DNA from: Welwitschia mirabilis
Taxonomy: Eukaryota; Gnetophyta; Gnetopsida; Welwitschiales
Direction of reading: 5' to 3'
DNA length: 64,000 nucleotides
NCBI GenBank assembly: GCA_051453625.1
Contig: JBOZIK010000001.1
Span: forward strand, 202,322,686-202,386,685
Part shown: one piece after another, positions 11,640 through 23,859 of the stretch
Numbering within the stretch: position 1 is the first letter of the stretch
How the letters are laid out: every line of letters begins with the position of its first letter
Program-made: the position numbers and the translations under genes
Notes under the pieces: model-generated
Databases searched by the model: none
The model's input: only the letters and a program-made list of their open reading frames with translations
What the model was told of the DNA's origin: nothing

Positions 11640-12250
11640 AAATGAGGTATGTTTCAACCTTATTTAATTTAAGAAGAACAAAAAATGGTTGAGGATTAGA
11701 GAAGTAGATGTTGTAGCAATATTGAAAGGACTGATAACGTTTTACTTTTCTTTCTCATAGAATAAAGATAAGATTATTGTAAACGGGTCATGGTTCTTCG
11801 AAATGTATGAAGTAGCACTCAACTCCTAGAAACTATGATCTTACCACAATGAAACCTTCTTTAATAACATAACAATTGAGTATGAATACTAAACTTTCCT
11901 ATTGCATCTTGATAAAGTAACCTAGTGGAGGAGTATACAAGAAATTTTAGGTACATGATTAATATTGATTGGACTCTAGCTAGATCATTTATGTTTATTC
12001 TAGTAAAATTTTATATTTAATTCACTTTTTAAAATATAAATAAAGTAAAATAAAACTAGTTTAAATCAAAGTGAGATTTCAAAACCCTAAACATGGAATA
12101 TGATCATATTCTAATACTATGCAAGATTTATAAGAAAATAGGACACCTAAAATAAACACATAGATAAAAAACTATTAAATGAAGATATTGTTAGAAGGAA
12201 GAACATTTTGAACACAAATGAAAAGGGGAGCTAAGTTGTCATTCTGTGGT
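11640..12250 (+). pseudogene. LINE ORF1 relic (DUF4283-like segment and zinc knuckle)
   Basis: Around 11762..11850 one frame reads GSWFFEMYEVAL, resembling the GPWxFxGxxLxL core of the DUF4283 nucleic-acid-binding domain found in plant L1 ORF1. At about 12134..12170 follows C-K-I-Y-K-K-I-G-H-L-K-stop, a CCHC zinc knuckle (CX2CX4HX4C) in which the second Cys has become Tyr (TGT to TAT) and a later codon has become a stop. The order, domain then knuckle, is that of L1 ORF1 proteins, which coat the LINE RNA. It is broken beyond function. Confidence 0.5.
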
Positions 12251-12899
12251 TAACCTAGTTATGTCAAAGATGAGTGAAAACAAAAAAATAGAAAGAACCC
12301 TTTGAAAAAAAAGGAGTTCTTCTTTAATAAGAATATATCTGTAAAGTTGAAATGCTTTGTGGATAGATAACTTCAAGAGGAAATGAAGAACAAATTAAAC
12401 TTAAATGATAATAATTTCTTAATAGTGAATCAAATACTAAAAATATCTGAATTAGAAGAATAACAAAGACAAAAGTTCCCTACTAAAAAAAGTTTTAAAT
12501 AAATATGGTTTTGTAAAAGTAGAAATTTTTTCCCTTCTAAAAGTACATGGAATGTATAATATCTAAGAGATACCATCAGATATAGAGAAGAGAATTAGAG
12601 AAAGTGAGGTGAATTTTTTGAATAAATTTCAATTAATTCTAAAAGATATGATTCACAAACTTATGAATCATAGAAAGAAACATTAGTGGCTACTTTATCT
12701 TTAAATACAAAGGGGATGGGGATCTCCTTTAAGAAGAAATACCTACTTTATTTAATCAAATAATTGAAAGGGTATTTAGTTCATATTTAAGAAACAAAAT
12801 TGTTATCTAGGGAGATTTAGATGCCCCTAAATAATCGGTAATACATATCAGTGATAAGTATAGGTAGATTGAGAGGTTTAATTATTACTAGTAAATTAT

Positions 12900-13300
12900 C
12901 TTCTAAGATTTTATAAATTAATAATGGGTACATTACCATCCAAATGGATGATTTTAGCCTTAACTAATTTTTATGGCCCTTGAAATCATAAAATAAGATT
13001 TTACATTTTTCAAAAATTAATAGAAAGATATAATAAGGGACTTTAATCAGTGTTTCTACAAGTGGAAGAAGTCAAGTAGTAAACATTGAAATAAATCTAA
13101 AGTAAATGAGTATATTTGGCTATTCTAAGAAAATTATGATATGGACCTCTTTAATAGTAAGTTTACCTACTCTAATCATAGGTAGGATAATAATAAGATT
13201 TATATTATAATTAATAAGACCTATATCTTAAGAAAGTTAATTAATTCTACGTACTACTCCTTAAGAATTTTATCTAGAATAAGTTTTAGTCATAGATCTT
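12900..13300 (+). pseudogene. LINE ORF2 endonuclease (EEP fold) relic
   Basis: Three landmarks of the L1 apurinic-like endonuclease appear in order. W-M-I-L-A-L-T-N-F-Y-G-P (near 12.95 kb) corresponds to the xxVYxP strand. R-D-F-N-Q-C (about 13037) is the GDFN catalytic box with Gly changed to Arg. F-T-Y-S-N-H-R (about 13162) is the FTWSNxR box with Trp changed to Tyr. The intact enzyme nicks target DNA to prime reverse transcription. A second GDLDAP-like string near 12809 is an alternative reading of the same domain family. Confidence 0.5.
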
Positions 13301-13899
13301 TTTCTCTATAAATAGAAATGAAATCATCATCACCATCGTAGTTTTAGATTAGGGAGGTATAAGTTGAATACAAAAGGCCTTAAAGAGTTAGTGTAAGAAA
13401 GATGAAGCCACCATGATAGGACTGATCCATAGTTGTTATTTTTAATGCATTTTAATCACTTAAAAATGAGACTTAATTTCTAGATCAAGGAATATAGGGC
13501 CATTATCAAAATTAAAAGAAAAGATTTAATGAACTAGTTAGAGGAAATTTAGTATTAGAAGAGGGAGAAAAATCTAGATTACAATGGAGAAATAGAAACT
13601 CTAGTGAATTTGCATGAGCTATATAAGAATGAAGAAATTTATTATAAGTAGTACTCTAGGTTTTAATGGTTCAAAGAAGATGAACAATACCCAAAGTTAT
13701 TTTTTTAGAATAGATTCTAAAAATAGAAACATGAATCACAAATGAAAAAGAAATAGTTAGAAACTTGGTGATCAATACAAGGATCTTTAAAAAGATCAAA
13801 AAATAAAAATTCCTACTAATACCAAGATTAGAAAGAATGTAAACAAAGGAGTTTAGAGTTTAATTAATGAAATAGTTTACAAAATAAGAAATTTAAAAA

Positions 13900-15060
13900 T
13901 TCATTAGAAGCATTAAGAAACATAAAATTCATGGTATAGATAGATGGATATGTACTTTTTATAAGAAATTTGTCAATTATTTACTAGAGAACATAAAAGA
14001 CATGGTGAATGACATGTTAAAAATGGGTAACAACTTAAAAGAAATCAGTTATACTAATATTCTAGTTAACATTAATATTATTTCTAGAGCAATATGGGCC
14101 AACCAAGCATGATTATCACACTAGAGTTGAAATCTTAAAGAAATTTAGACACTAATACCTAATTAAATTTTACAAATTACATTCACATAAGACTTAATAA
14201 GGGATGGCAAGGTAACAAACCAGCACTTATATCTTAGCTAAGACTTGACCTCATCATAACTTTCCTTCGACTTAGTGCTAGTAGTCTTTTTAGGGTTCTA
14301 AAGGCCTTGCTAGTAACTAAATGAAAGAGTTGCACTCATTTTGGGACTTAAACCAACACCTTATGGCATGAGCACCTCATAAGATATGAGATCAATTAGG
14401 GAGTATAATGTATTTTACCTAATTCTTACTAATCACTAGTTTTTAAGATTACCTTTCTTCTTCTCAAGCTAGTTCATCCATTGTAAGTAGATTTTTCCAA
14501 AACTAAGTACATCTAAGACTAGATCGTTCTTAACCATGAATTAACTCATATATGTAAAGCTTACAAATTTATAGGAATCATTTTTGAACTAGATATAACA
14601 AACTATTATGACATGATTAGTTGAAAATCCTTGGAAAAAATCCTGATGAAGAAAGTTTTCCCTCCTAAGTATGTTGAACTAATGCTAAATTTGCTAAAAA
14701 GTTCTAGATTTTAAGTTAAAATAAATTAAAACCCTCATGGTTTCTTTAAAGAAAATAAACACTTGATATGAGAAGACCTTATATCATCTTATCTTTCTAT
14801 CCAAATAATGTATACTATAAGTCTTTCCTTAAAAATCACAAAGCTAAAATAATATCCAAAGGAAATCAAATTTTTTTAAATATTTACTATGTAGATGATA
14901 CTAGTGAGGATGCTAGAGTAATAGTAAATAGTATTAAGAAGTTTGAGGATTATATAGGTCTTTACATTAACTAGGATAAATCCAAAATATACTTTTTTAA
15001 TGTAATTACAAATAAGAAAAGAACTACATTCAAAGAAATAGGCATGAAAGAAAGATTCGA
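13900..15060 (+). pseudogene. LINE ORF2 reverse transcriptase relic
   Basis: About 14586 reads E-L-D-I-T-N-Y-Y-D-M-I, the motif A region (usual form LDxxKAYDxV). This is followed by a degraded RQG(D/C)PLSP block near 14.77 kb, then at 14888..14899 Y-V-D-D-T, the catalytic YADD box, and downstream ...GLYIN-stop-D-K-S-K-I, which is the (G)LxIN(W/x)xKSK motif. The stop within it is TAG in the place of Trp. The longest open piece is 14768..14974. It once made the polymerase for target-primed reverse transcription. Confidence 0.65.
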
Positions 15061-17580
15061 AAATGATATTTAACAATGTGTTTAGATGAAAAACTAGTTA
15101 AAAATTAATACGTAGAAGAATCGCATAGAATTTATTAAGGAAGGATGTATAAATTGGTGTAACAAATACTTATCTCATAAGCTAAGAGAATCCTACTCAA
15201 TGCTCGCATTAGCTACATATTCAAAATATTTTGTATCCATAATCAATCATATAACAAAATCTATCATTTAATTACTAAAGATTTTAAAAGCTTTTTTGAT
15301 GAAAAGGAAAGGATAAATCTCAAATTCATCTTACTAAATGGATGAAAATCCATGTATCTAAGTAATTAAAGTATTTAGGAATTAATAATATTAAAGATAT
15401 GAATTTGCTTATAAAATGAAGAATCAGTGAAAGGCTAGATATCAATGAGGATCCATGGGAAATATTAATAAATGACAAACATAGACTAGAGTATGAAGGT
15501 AGTTGTACCTTATGGAAAAATATTAAAAGAACTTAATAGATTCTAGATAGCCTAGGAATAGAGGGAAGGCTAGTTGAACGAAAAATCTCTAGTTTTAACA
15601 TATAATAAAGAAGACTCCATTATGAACTTATAAAAAGGAATGTTATTAAAGGAAGTCAAGATCTTCATTTTCCTAAGAAGGGTAGTTTTGATGACAGATA
15701 AATTATGATGTTGAGATCTAATGATGCATTAATCTTGCATGATGTGTATTCATACAAATGAAAGTATTAATTATATATTCAAGAAGTATGAACAAGATAA
15801 GATTTGAATTTATTATAAATCATACTTTGGAGTTAACTTACTAGAATTTATATAGTCAGAAATATCTTTAACTAATATGTTGGGAAATCTAAAAGCATAG
15901 AAATTTATGCATATTTTAAAAATTTATACTAACACTAGCCTAAGAAGAAAAGATGCTCAAGTAATAAAGGAGTGAAATTGTTTTAGAAATCATGGGAAAA
16001 GATAACCTATCATCTAGACCCTATCATAAGGTATGAGTAATGCAAAAAACATTAGAACCTCATTGTCTAGAAAGGATAGGGAAATTGTTTTGTAAATTAA
16101 GGTGGTTATCAAGCTACAACACAATAAAATTCTTTATGCAATGAATAGGAGATGTCATGCATTATTAGAAAATATGAATAACTATAACATAAGAGTCAAT
16201 TACTAAATCCCTAGGGGTTTGGAATGAGGGCATAATTATATGTCCTAATTAGAAAGAACAAATGGTGATAGCTTTATCTTATGATAGGAAACCTATTTGC
16301 CTCAAGAGTGAACATTTGTTGAAAACAATCCTTTCTTAGCCATTGAAACTTAGAGCAAAAATGTTTGAAAGGTGCTTGATTTAGTTAGGAAAACATTATA
16401 ATCTAAAAGATATAAACTTATATTTTTTTAAAGTTTTATGAGATGGATTTATTATTAATGTTTCATATTTTATTTTTAAGTGCTTATAAAAGAAAAACCA
16501 TACTAGATACTTTGATCTAATTATAGTGCTATTAGAAAAAGCATGAGGAATTAAAAGGATTATAACTATGGAAGAACGCCTATGAAATACAATGTAGGAG
16601 ATAAAAAAATAGACCTCATATTTAGTAAGGATAGACTATAGGAGCTACCACTCCAAAACTCTAAGATTGGTGTACTCTAATGGGTTATTTTTAGGACCTC
16701 TTTAATTTAAGTTTTAAGAATTCTTTTCTAATTTAATAAATAGAAAATCAATAGCAAGTGGAAGATTCAAAGATGAACGAGGAAAAGGGTACTCCCTCAC
16801 CTGTTGAAGAGTAAGATCAGTATCTTTTAAAAGAAATGTATTATGCTTAGGTACCTCGCCTTCATCTTTAACAATTCTCATCCCTTTTCCTTTAAAAAGT
16901 TTTTTTTCTCTTGTCATTAATAATGGCTTCTCATTAAGTGAAGAGAATTTAAATAGGAAGGAAACCTTATTAGATTTTGCTAAGGTGACTCTTTAACCCA
17001 CTTGTAAAATGTTCATTTTAAATATTAGACTTGTTGCATTATGCAATTCAAAAAAAGATCATTTGAAAGCATAATGCCATATCATTTTAAAGATACACCT
17101 TGATAAGCACATCATAGGCTAAGTTGAGAAAATGATTTGAGATTTTACTAGAATGCAAAATCTTAATTAAGGGCTAAAGATTCTCTAACAGTCAATGGTA
17201 TAGAAGTTATTGTGGTTTTAACACATGGAGAAGCCCCCCATGCAAGACTAGAGATAACCCTATTAACATTCAGTGTTCAACTTAATGCTATAAAACCTGC
17301 CAAGTGTCTCTTTTATCAATTGGTTTGTTGTCACCTTTTGGCCTTCCTTTTTTTTTATTTCTAGGTTATTTTATGTCTCATAATAGGACAACGTTACCTT
17401 GCTCAAAATGTTTTCATAGAATTAGTTAATTCTAAATGGCATAATCATCATGCTAGCTCTAAAGTTTTGTTGGCTTTCCTATTGTTAAAATATAACATTT
17501 TTTAGGTATTTTGTTATGGCACAATTTCCCTACTTATAAATATGATTTACTTTGTTAATGAAAATGATCTTTTATCCATA

Positions 17581-17626
17581 ACAAGAAAGAAAACAAGAAA
17601 AAGAAAAAGAAAGAAAAGAAAAAAAT
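17581..17626 (+). repeat. A-rich (GAAA)n tail, probable LINE 3' end
   Basis: A purine-only run of AAG/AAAG/AAAAAG units follows a terminus-like sequence ending TAATGAAAATGATC. This is where the tail of the LINE at 11.6 kb would be expected, and it also works as a simple repeat. Confidence 0.5.
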
Positions 17627-17629
17627 ATT

Positions 17630-19100
17630 TATAATAAACAAATATTTAGTTTTAGTCATGAAAATACTAGTTTATTGTTATTAAAATAATAATATGTTTA
17701 GTTAATAGAACCTTTAAAAGCACTGTAATATCACTTAGCATGTTAAAATCGTACATGTTTTTAATAAATTGAGAAAAATTTTAATTGCTTTTATTAAAAA
17801 TAAATTTTAAAACTTAAATATATGTAACACACAAAATATTATTTAAAGCCTTTGCTTCTCTTTGAAAATAATGTTAGAGAATAAAAACAAAAATAATTTA
17901 AAAAATAAAAAGTTAACAAAAACATCATTTCATGTAATACTTCTATGATAGATAAAATGTTGGTTAGGAGGACTTAATTTTCTTAATTAGTTATAAAATA
18001 GAAAACTATAATATTAAAAAATCTATTTCATAAATTAATGTTACTAAAGAAACTTATATAAGTTTATAAATAAATATTAAACCTTGATACAAGGCCTCAT
18101 GAAAGTATATTAGATATTTAGTAATAATGAATAATTAAAACTAGGTAATCACAAGTGAATGTACGTTTACATCCTATAAAGAGAATTTCAATTGTTTTAA
18201 AGAGTTATATAAACATCTTTATAATTTAATCAAAATAATTATTATTAAATTAAAAATAAATAGTAGTTGATATTATATATTAAGAAAAGTTTTTGTTTTT
18301 ATATATTGAAATATAAAAAATACCTCATTTCTCTTTCTAATTTTCATTTTAAAATGGTGTAAGAAAATAATGCAAATAAGTTTTAAAAGAATAACAATAT
18401 TTGTTCTTTTATACTAAAGGAATATATCATTATGGCTAGAATCATCATGGCTAATACATTCCTTATTAATTAAATTTCATCATAAAATATATAGAGCATT
18501 AATTCACATAAAATATGAACTAGTTATAAACATAAAGTTATACATATACATACCTTTGGATCTATCATGTATGATTATAATCAATGTTTATAATATTAAA
18601 TTAAAAAAAAATATCATTAAATAAGACATGTACCCAATTTAATAAAGCTAATTTACCTATTTAACAAAGTTAATATAACCTTAAAACATTATTTAGAAAG
18701 TTAGTTAATGGTTAAATATGTTGGAAACTATTAATAATAATACCTTATATTACTAATTTAGAACTTGAAGAAGTATTACCATACCATAGTTAGAATTAGG
18801 TGTATCATCTATGCTAATTAAATGAGAAAATTAATATGAAGTAAATAGAGTCATTGAAGAAACCATAAAGTACAGATAAATACTAAAGAATTAATTACGA
18901 CAAAGATAAAAATAAATAATTCTTTGGTACTAAGTTTTATTGAGGTATATTAAGATTCTAAGTAATCTAGCAAATAATAGACAAGGAGTAGTTTCATGGC
19001 TTAAAAATTCAATAAAAACTAATTATGTAACTAAATATGCATAGTATAATAAAGGAATATGTAAAGATTATAAAACAATTACAAAATACTGCTAAAATAG
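17630..19100. other. AT-rich intergenic DNA, nothing identified
   Basis: Very AT-rich, almost CpG-free sequence with no frames, no repeat partners in this window and no RNA motif that I can support. Confidence 0.5.
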
Positions 19101-19103
19101 GCA

Positions 19104-19184
19104 AGGGTCGTAGCCCATCTGGTTAACAGTCCATGGTGATTTTCTTGTGCTTGGGAGTTAAAATCCCCATAAGAATTGAGTTAG
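19104..19184 (+). repeat. tRNA-like SINE head, cut by the gypsy insertion
   Basis: TAGCCCATCTGG at 19111..19122 fits a pol III A box (TRGCNNANNNGG). AGTTAAAATCC at 19156..19166 fits a B box (GGTTCRANTCC) with decay changes. The spacing of 45 bp is normal for a tRNA. The 5' GGGTCG start and absence of a convincing cloverleaf suggest the tRNA-derived head of a SINE rather than a tRNA gene. The sequence is interrupted at 19185 by the left LTR of the gypsy element, so the SINE is older than that insertion. Confidence 0.5.
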
Positions 19185-20393
19185 TATTAACATGTAAAAA
19201 TTGACATTTATATCAAGTATTTTAGACTAATTTATTATAAATGAAGACATTAATTTAATTGTTTTAATCATAAAATATGTCTTTTATTACTTTTTTAAAA
19301 TAAAAATTTAATATTATGATTTTCTTTATAATAATTATAGATATTTAGCCACATTTTGGAATACATGGTAAAAGATGAAAATAATTTTATACAAAATCAT
19401 GATCGCAATAGAGAGATGAGGTGGAAACATGTAGCAAAGGCATTTAAAGACATGTGGTAGAGGCATGTGGAGGTTGCATTAGAGCTATGTTATGGTCTTT
19501 ACCAAATGCTACAAGACAACCTCCACCAAATGTTAAATGCTAAAGATTCTACCTAATTCGCAAGGATAGAATCTAATCTACCTAATACTACAAAACAAAA
19601 TCTTATCTATTTAATACTACATAATGAAGATTCTACCTAATGCTAAAAGCCAAGAATGTAATCATCCCTCACCCCAATATCTCCCTATAAAAGGGCCTTG
19701 AAACCTTTTTTATATCGATCTTTATCCTAGAGAAATTAGAGACTTTGGAACACTGATTTGTAATGGCTTTCTATGCAACTCTTTGAGGGAGTAAGCTAGT
19801 CTTTAAGGACTGCTAAGGAGTTCTTCCTACTTTCTTATTTCTTTGCTATAAATTTGTTTTTTATATAATGCAAAACTTGTTTTTTAATCTTTATTCATGG
19901 GTAATATCATAACTAGGATGCTTAGTTAACTTCTTTAATTATCAAGTTTAATTTAGTTGTGTGAATTCCTCTTTATCACTTGGTCTTTTAATTTCATATA
20001 TCTTTGAGTACTTTAGGAGTCCTTACTTTCTATTATTATTTAAGACTTATGTTAGTTGGATTCATCACTTATCATATGGTGGATGAGATTATGCCTCATG
20101 AATTGAACTGAAAGCACTTCATGGTTTTTCTTGTTTTGCAGAAAGGCAATTAGATAACTTTGAAGTAAAGAATTGCATAAGTTAAATCAGTGATACCTTA
20201 GAGCTAGTTTGCTTTCCTCCTCTCTAAGACAAAGTTTAAATTCTAAGAATTATGTCATCTCTTTTCTTTGTTATTTGTATCTTGCATTAAGATTAAAATT
20301 AGTGTAATTCTAACCAAACTTCAATGTTATCCCTGAGGAAGAATGATAACTGAGTTTCTAACTTCTGGAAATTATACTACAAAGTTAATTACA
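19185..20393 (+). repeat. 5' LTR of the gypsy element
   Basis: Aligns along its whole length with 34062..35291. It starts TATTAACATG, where the right copy has TGTTAACATG, so the terminal TG has decayed to TA. It ends TTAATTACA. A TATAAAAG box at 19686..19693 precedes GGGCCTTG, shared with the right copy. Copies are diverged by both transitions and small indels, so the insertion is old. Confidence 0.9.
19686..19693 (+). promoter_or_regulatory. TATA box of the gypsy 5' LTR
   Basis: TATAAAAG followed by GGGCCTTG. The matching site in the 3' LTR (34563..34570) reads CATAAAAG followed by the same GGGCCTTG. The position near mid-LTR is right for the U3/R promoter. Confidence 0.6.
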
Positions 20394-20396
20394 TTT

Positions 20397-20414
20397 TAGC
20401 ATCATTGCCAAAGA
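20397..20414 (+). promoter_or_regulatory. decayed primer-binding site (tRNA-Asp)
   Basis: TAGCATCATTGCCAAAGA lies three bases after the LTR. The canonical plant tRNA-Asp site is TGGCGCCGTTGCCGGGGA: 11 of 18 bases match, and all seven differences are G to A or C to T. No other kind of change is present. Confidence 0.8.
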
Positions 20415-20474
20415 TAACAACATAGTAGTAGCTCATAGAACTACAAGTGTTTCTTTTTTTCAAGTTTTTACTTT

Positions 20475-20690
20475 TCTAGTGATGGTTACTGGTGCTTCTT
20501 CTAGGGATACCCGAACTAGTCCTTTTTCTTTTTTCTCTGTGTTTTTTTTTCCTTTTTCTTTCTAGTGTTTGATACTCATCCTTTCTTGTTTTATCTCAAA
20601 CTGGTATACTTTTCCTTACTTTTGTATTCTTTTTAGTGATTGGTACTGCTCCTTTGAGTGTTATCCTAAACTAATATAGCTTTTTAAAGT
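20475..20690 (+). repeat. three degenerate ~80-bp tandem units in the gypsy leader
   Basis: Units start at about 20475, 20561 and 20632. Each begins (T)TAGTG, has a GGTACT-like core, then CTCCTTT-like sequence, and later AACT(A/G)(G/A)TAT, followed by a T-rich tract. One related unit is visible in reverse in the second gypsy element (about 54340..54405), so the unit belongs to the family's untranslated leader. Confidence 0.6.
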
Positions 20691-21099
20691 TTGTTTTTTA
20701 TTTCTTAACTTGTTTCTTGCAGGTCTAACATTTGTTGCAGATTGCTTTAGAGTTAAGAAAATTTTTTAAAATTAAAATTTTAATCAAATTTTATGATTGC
20801 GATTTGTGTTTTTCTTTTCTATTGCATTTTCTATGTTTCACTATGTGCATATAAACATTAAAATTTTTTTAAAAAAAGTTTGTGATTCTTATTACTTTTT
20901 ACTTATGTTTGTTATATCTACTTTATTTCACTATATTTGTAAATGATTAAAACCTTTAAAATTTTCTTACGATTTTTCATAATTCTATTCATGTATCTAC
21001 TTTATTTCTTTACAACCTCAACACTGTAAATGTTCTATCTGTAATTGATAAATTTATTTGTATAACCTTGGAAGCCTCTGCGACTTGAAATCCCTAAAG

Positions 21100-22970
21100 A
21101 TCTTCCCTTTTTATTATTTGAACCTTCTTACAGCCATTCAAACATATCTCTTACATGACTGGGAATTGTGATAGAATAGGGAGACTAACTTCAGATAACA
21201 TGAACTCCTTTACTAACCACAAAAGGATGATAGAACTTAAAAAACAAAACTGAGCTTAAGAGGACTCTCAAGAATAAACCTCAACTATATAAAATAACTA
21301 AAATAATCAAACTACCTTATCACAAAATAATCCAAATGACTCACTTGATCCCTTTGATGAAACCTTATGAAATAAAGAAATTCTTAATAGGTTATAATCT
21401 TATTACTTCATCCAAGAAGTATTCAAATAACAAGCTACCCTCACTACCACCACTAATTAACCTAATTAAACCCTTCACGATTACCTTCAATTGCAGAGCC
21501 TAGGAATACCCTCTTACATAGTTCCATCACCTGTTAATCAAAGGCTAGAATTTGAACATTCCACTATCCAACCCTTACTTCATTTCTATGGCCTTAAATC
21601 TAAAGATCCTTATCTGTACCTTATAGAATTTGAGTGTGTCATATCAACCATCACTCAATATCCTAATACTCATGATGCACTTAAATTAAGGCAAAATCTT
21701 GATTGTATACCCTAATACCTTTATCATCACAAATTGAATAGACCTGAGTAAATCTTTTATCTCTAAGTTATTACCTATCCATAAGACAAATGCCCTTAGG
21801 AAAGAAATCATGAAATTTTAATAGAAGGATCATGAGAACTTCTCCTAAAACTTAGAGAAATAGAAAGATTTATTATTTAAATTCCCCTAAGATTTTAAAC
21901 TGAATAGAAAATAACTTTCTTGTATGNNNNNNNNNNNNNNNNNNNNNNNNNNNNNNNNNNNNNNNNNNNNNNNNNNNNNNNNNNNNNNNNNNNNNNNNNN
22001 NNNNNNNNNNNNNNNNNNNNNNNNNNNNNNNNNNNNNNNNNNNNNNNNNNNNNNNNNNNNNNNNNNNNNNNNNNNNNNNNNNNNNNNNNNNNNNNNNNNN
22101 NNNNNNNNNNNNNNNNNNNNNNNNNNNNNNNNNNNNNNNNNNNNNNNNNNNNNNNNNNNNNNNNNNNNNNNNNNNNNNNNNNNNNNNNNNNNNNNNNNNN
22201 NNNNNNNNNNNNNNNNNNNNNNNNNNNNNNNNNNNNNNNNNNNNNNNNNNNNNNNNNNNNNNNNNNNNNNNNNNNNNNNNNNNNNNNNNNNNNNNNNNNN
22301 NNNNNNNNNNNNNNNNNNNNNNNNNNNNNNNNNNNNNNNNNNNNNNNNNNNNNNNNNNNNNNNNNNNNNNNNNNNNNNNNNNNNNNNNNNNNNNNNNNNN
22401 NNNNNNNNNNNNNNNNNNNNNNNNNNNNNNNNNNNNNNNNNNNNNNNNNNNNNNNNNNNNNNNNNNNNNNNNNNNNNNNNNNNNNNNNNNNNNNNNNNNN
22501 NNNNNNNNNNNNNNNNNNNNNNNNNNNNNNNNNNNNNNNNNNNNNNNNNNNNNNNNNNNNNNNNNNNNNNNNNNNNNNNNNNNNNNNNNNNNNNNNNNNN
22601 NNNNNNNNNNNNNNNNNNNNNNNNNNNNNNNNNNNNNNNNNNNNNNNNNNNNNNNNNNNNNNNNNNNNNNNNNNCTTTCTTGTATGATGGTTTATCCACA
22701 AATAACCATTAACTAGTGGAAATGATGAGTCATGGAAATTTCCTAAGCATGCCCCTAAATGAGGTTTGGAAGTGTTTAGAAAATGTAGCTGAGTGCTCAA
22801 AAAATTGGAATAAACCTATAGAACCTTTAAGATTACATCATCTAGTTAGATCAACTAGTATCTTCAAGATACCAGAAAACTTTGAGGTGAATAACAGAAT
22901 TGATGAACTAGCAAGAAAATTAGAATCATTAACTACCTTACCCTTAATTTTACTTATAGTTACTTAATCC
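21100..22970 (+). pseudogene. gypsy gag relic (Athila/Tat type), with an N run
   Basis: The open piece 21491..21715 contains LLHFYGLKSKDPYLYL and EFECVIST, matching the LLPxFHGLxxEDPxxHLxEFxxxCST core of retrotransposon gag. After the N run, 22677..22967 continues with F-L-Y-D-G-L-S-T-N-N-H, then LVEMMS and CSKNWNKP, the C-terminal half of the same protein. The intact protein forms the capsid. Stops and frame changes break it throughout. The same two blocks occur in reverse at 52.0-52.6 kb, with nearly the same spacing once the Ns are removed. Confidence 0.8.
21927..22674. other. assembly gap, 748 N, probably with no missing sequence
   Basis: The left flank ends CTTTCTTGTATG (21915..21926) and the right flank begins with the same 12 bases (22675..22686). 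Merging the two copies restores a continuous gag, F-L-Y-D-G-L-S, and gives a block spacing close to that in the second element. Confidence 0.85.
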
Positions 22971-23859
22971 AAGTGTTTAATTTTCCATATCAACAGTCAT
23001 GAAACCATTGAATGCCCATCTATCCCTTTATTTCAAACATAATTAATGAACAAGTGAATTTGATAGGACAATCGAAAGACCCGAAAAATAATTTGTACTC
23101 AAACACTTATAAGCCTGGTTGGTAAAATCATCCAAATTTCTCTTGAAAAGAAGATAACATCTTACAGTAAAATTTTCAACCTAAGATTTCCCTCATCTTC
23201 TAATACTTATTCTTCATCTTCAAACCATAAAATAACTTTGTATAACTCATGGGAGAATACCTTTAAAAAGTTTATAAAAACATAAATGCAAGTAAATCAA
23301 AGATAAGAAAAAATAAATCAAAGGCTTAAATATATCATAAACCAACTACAACAAATCATCAATCACATTCTTTCATCAATAAATCAAAGAGAAATAAGGA
23401 AACTTCCCATGAATACCTAATCAAACCCAAAAGGAGTTAGATTTATAGAAGGAGTAGAACACTTAGAAGACACTAAGTCTTTCCCCCTTAGGAGTGGGAA
23501 GATCTAGAAAATCCACCCACATCAAATAAGCCTAAGGATAAACAAAACCCCATAGAAAATAAGGAAAAGATAAAAGAAAAAACCCATTACATATTTACAA
23601 AGAACCATTACCTATTCTCCAATAGATTAGGAAGGACAATATAATGAAAAAACAATTAGAGGTCCTCTAAATTTTTAGGAAAGTTAAAATAAACCTTACC
23701 CTTCTAGAAGCCCTTAAATAGGTCCCCTGCTATGCTAAACTCCTTAAGGACTTATGCACTATAAAAATGTGAATGAATGTTAAATCTAAAGCCTTTTTAG
23801 CTTAATAATCTAGTCAATTCTTCCAAACTAATAGCTACCAAAGTAAAAAGACCCTGATT
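22971..23859 (+). other. gypsy gag-protease spacer
   Basis: Between gag and protease the frames are too broken to follow. A Lys/Glu/Pro-rich coding-like stretch at about 23.4-23.7 kb resembles the long, poorly conserved linker of Athila/Tat polyproteins. Confidence 0.5.

Larger units (their letters stand above)
11600..17626 (+). mobile_element. L1-type LINE, near full-length relic
   Basis: Domains appear in the order expected of a plant L1: ORF1 with a DUF4283-like segment and a zinc knuckle (11.7-12.2 kb), an endonuclease (about 12.9-13.3 kb), a reverse transcriptase (about 13.9-15.05 kb), a long decayed C-terminal part, and an A/G-rich tail at 17581..17626. The roughly 6-kb span suits a complete L1. 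Every frame carries many stops, mostly TAG, at conserved Trp/Gln positions. The 5' boundary is approximate and no target-site duplication was identified. Confidence 0.6.

Noticed and set aside
19104-19184. Functional tRNA gene
   Set aside because: A and B boxes are present, but acceptor and anticodon stems do not pair convincingly, and the sequence runs into an LTR.
21887-22800. Long open frames of 255 to 301 codons across this interval on both strands
   Set aside because: They are almost wholly runs of N in the assembly gap and carry no sequence information.
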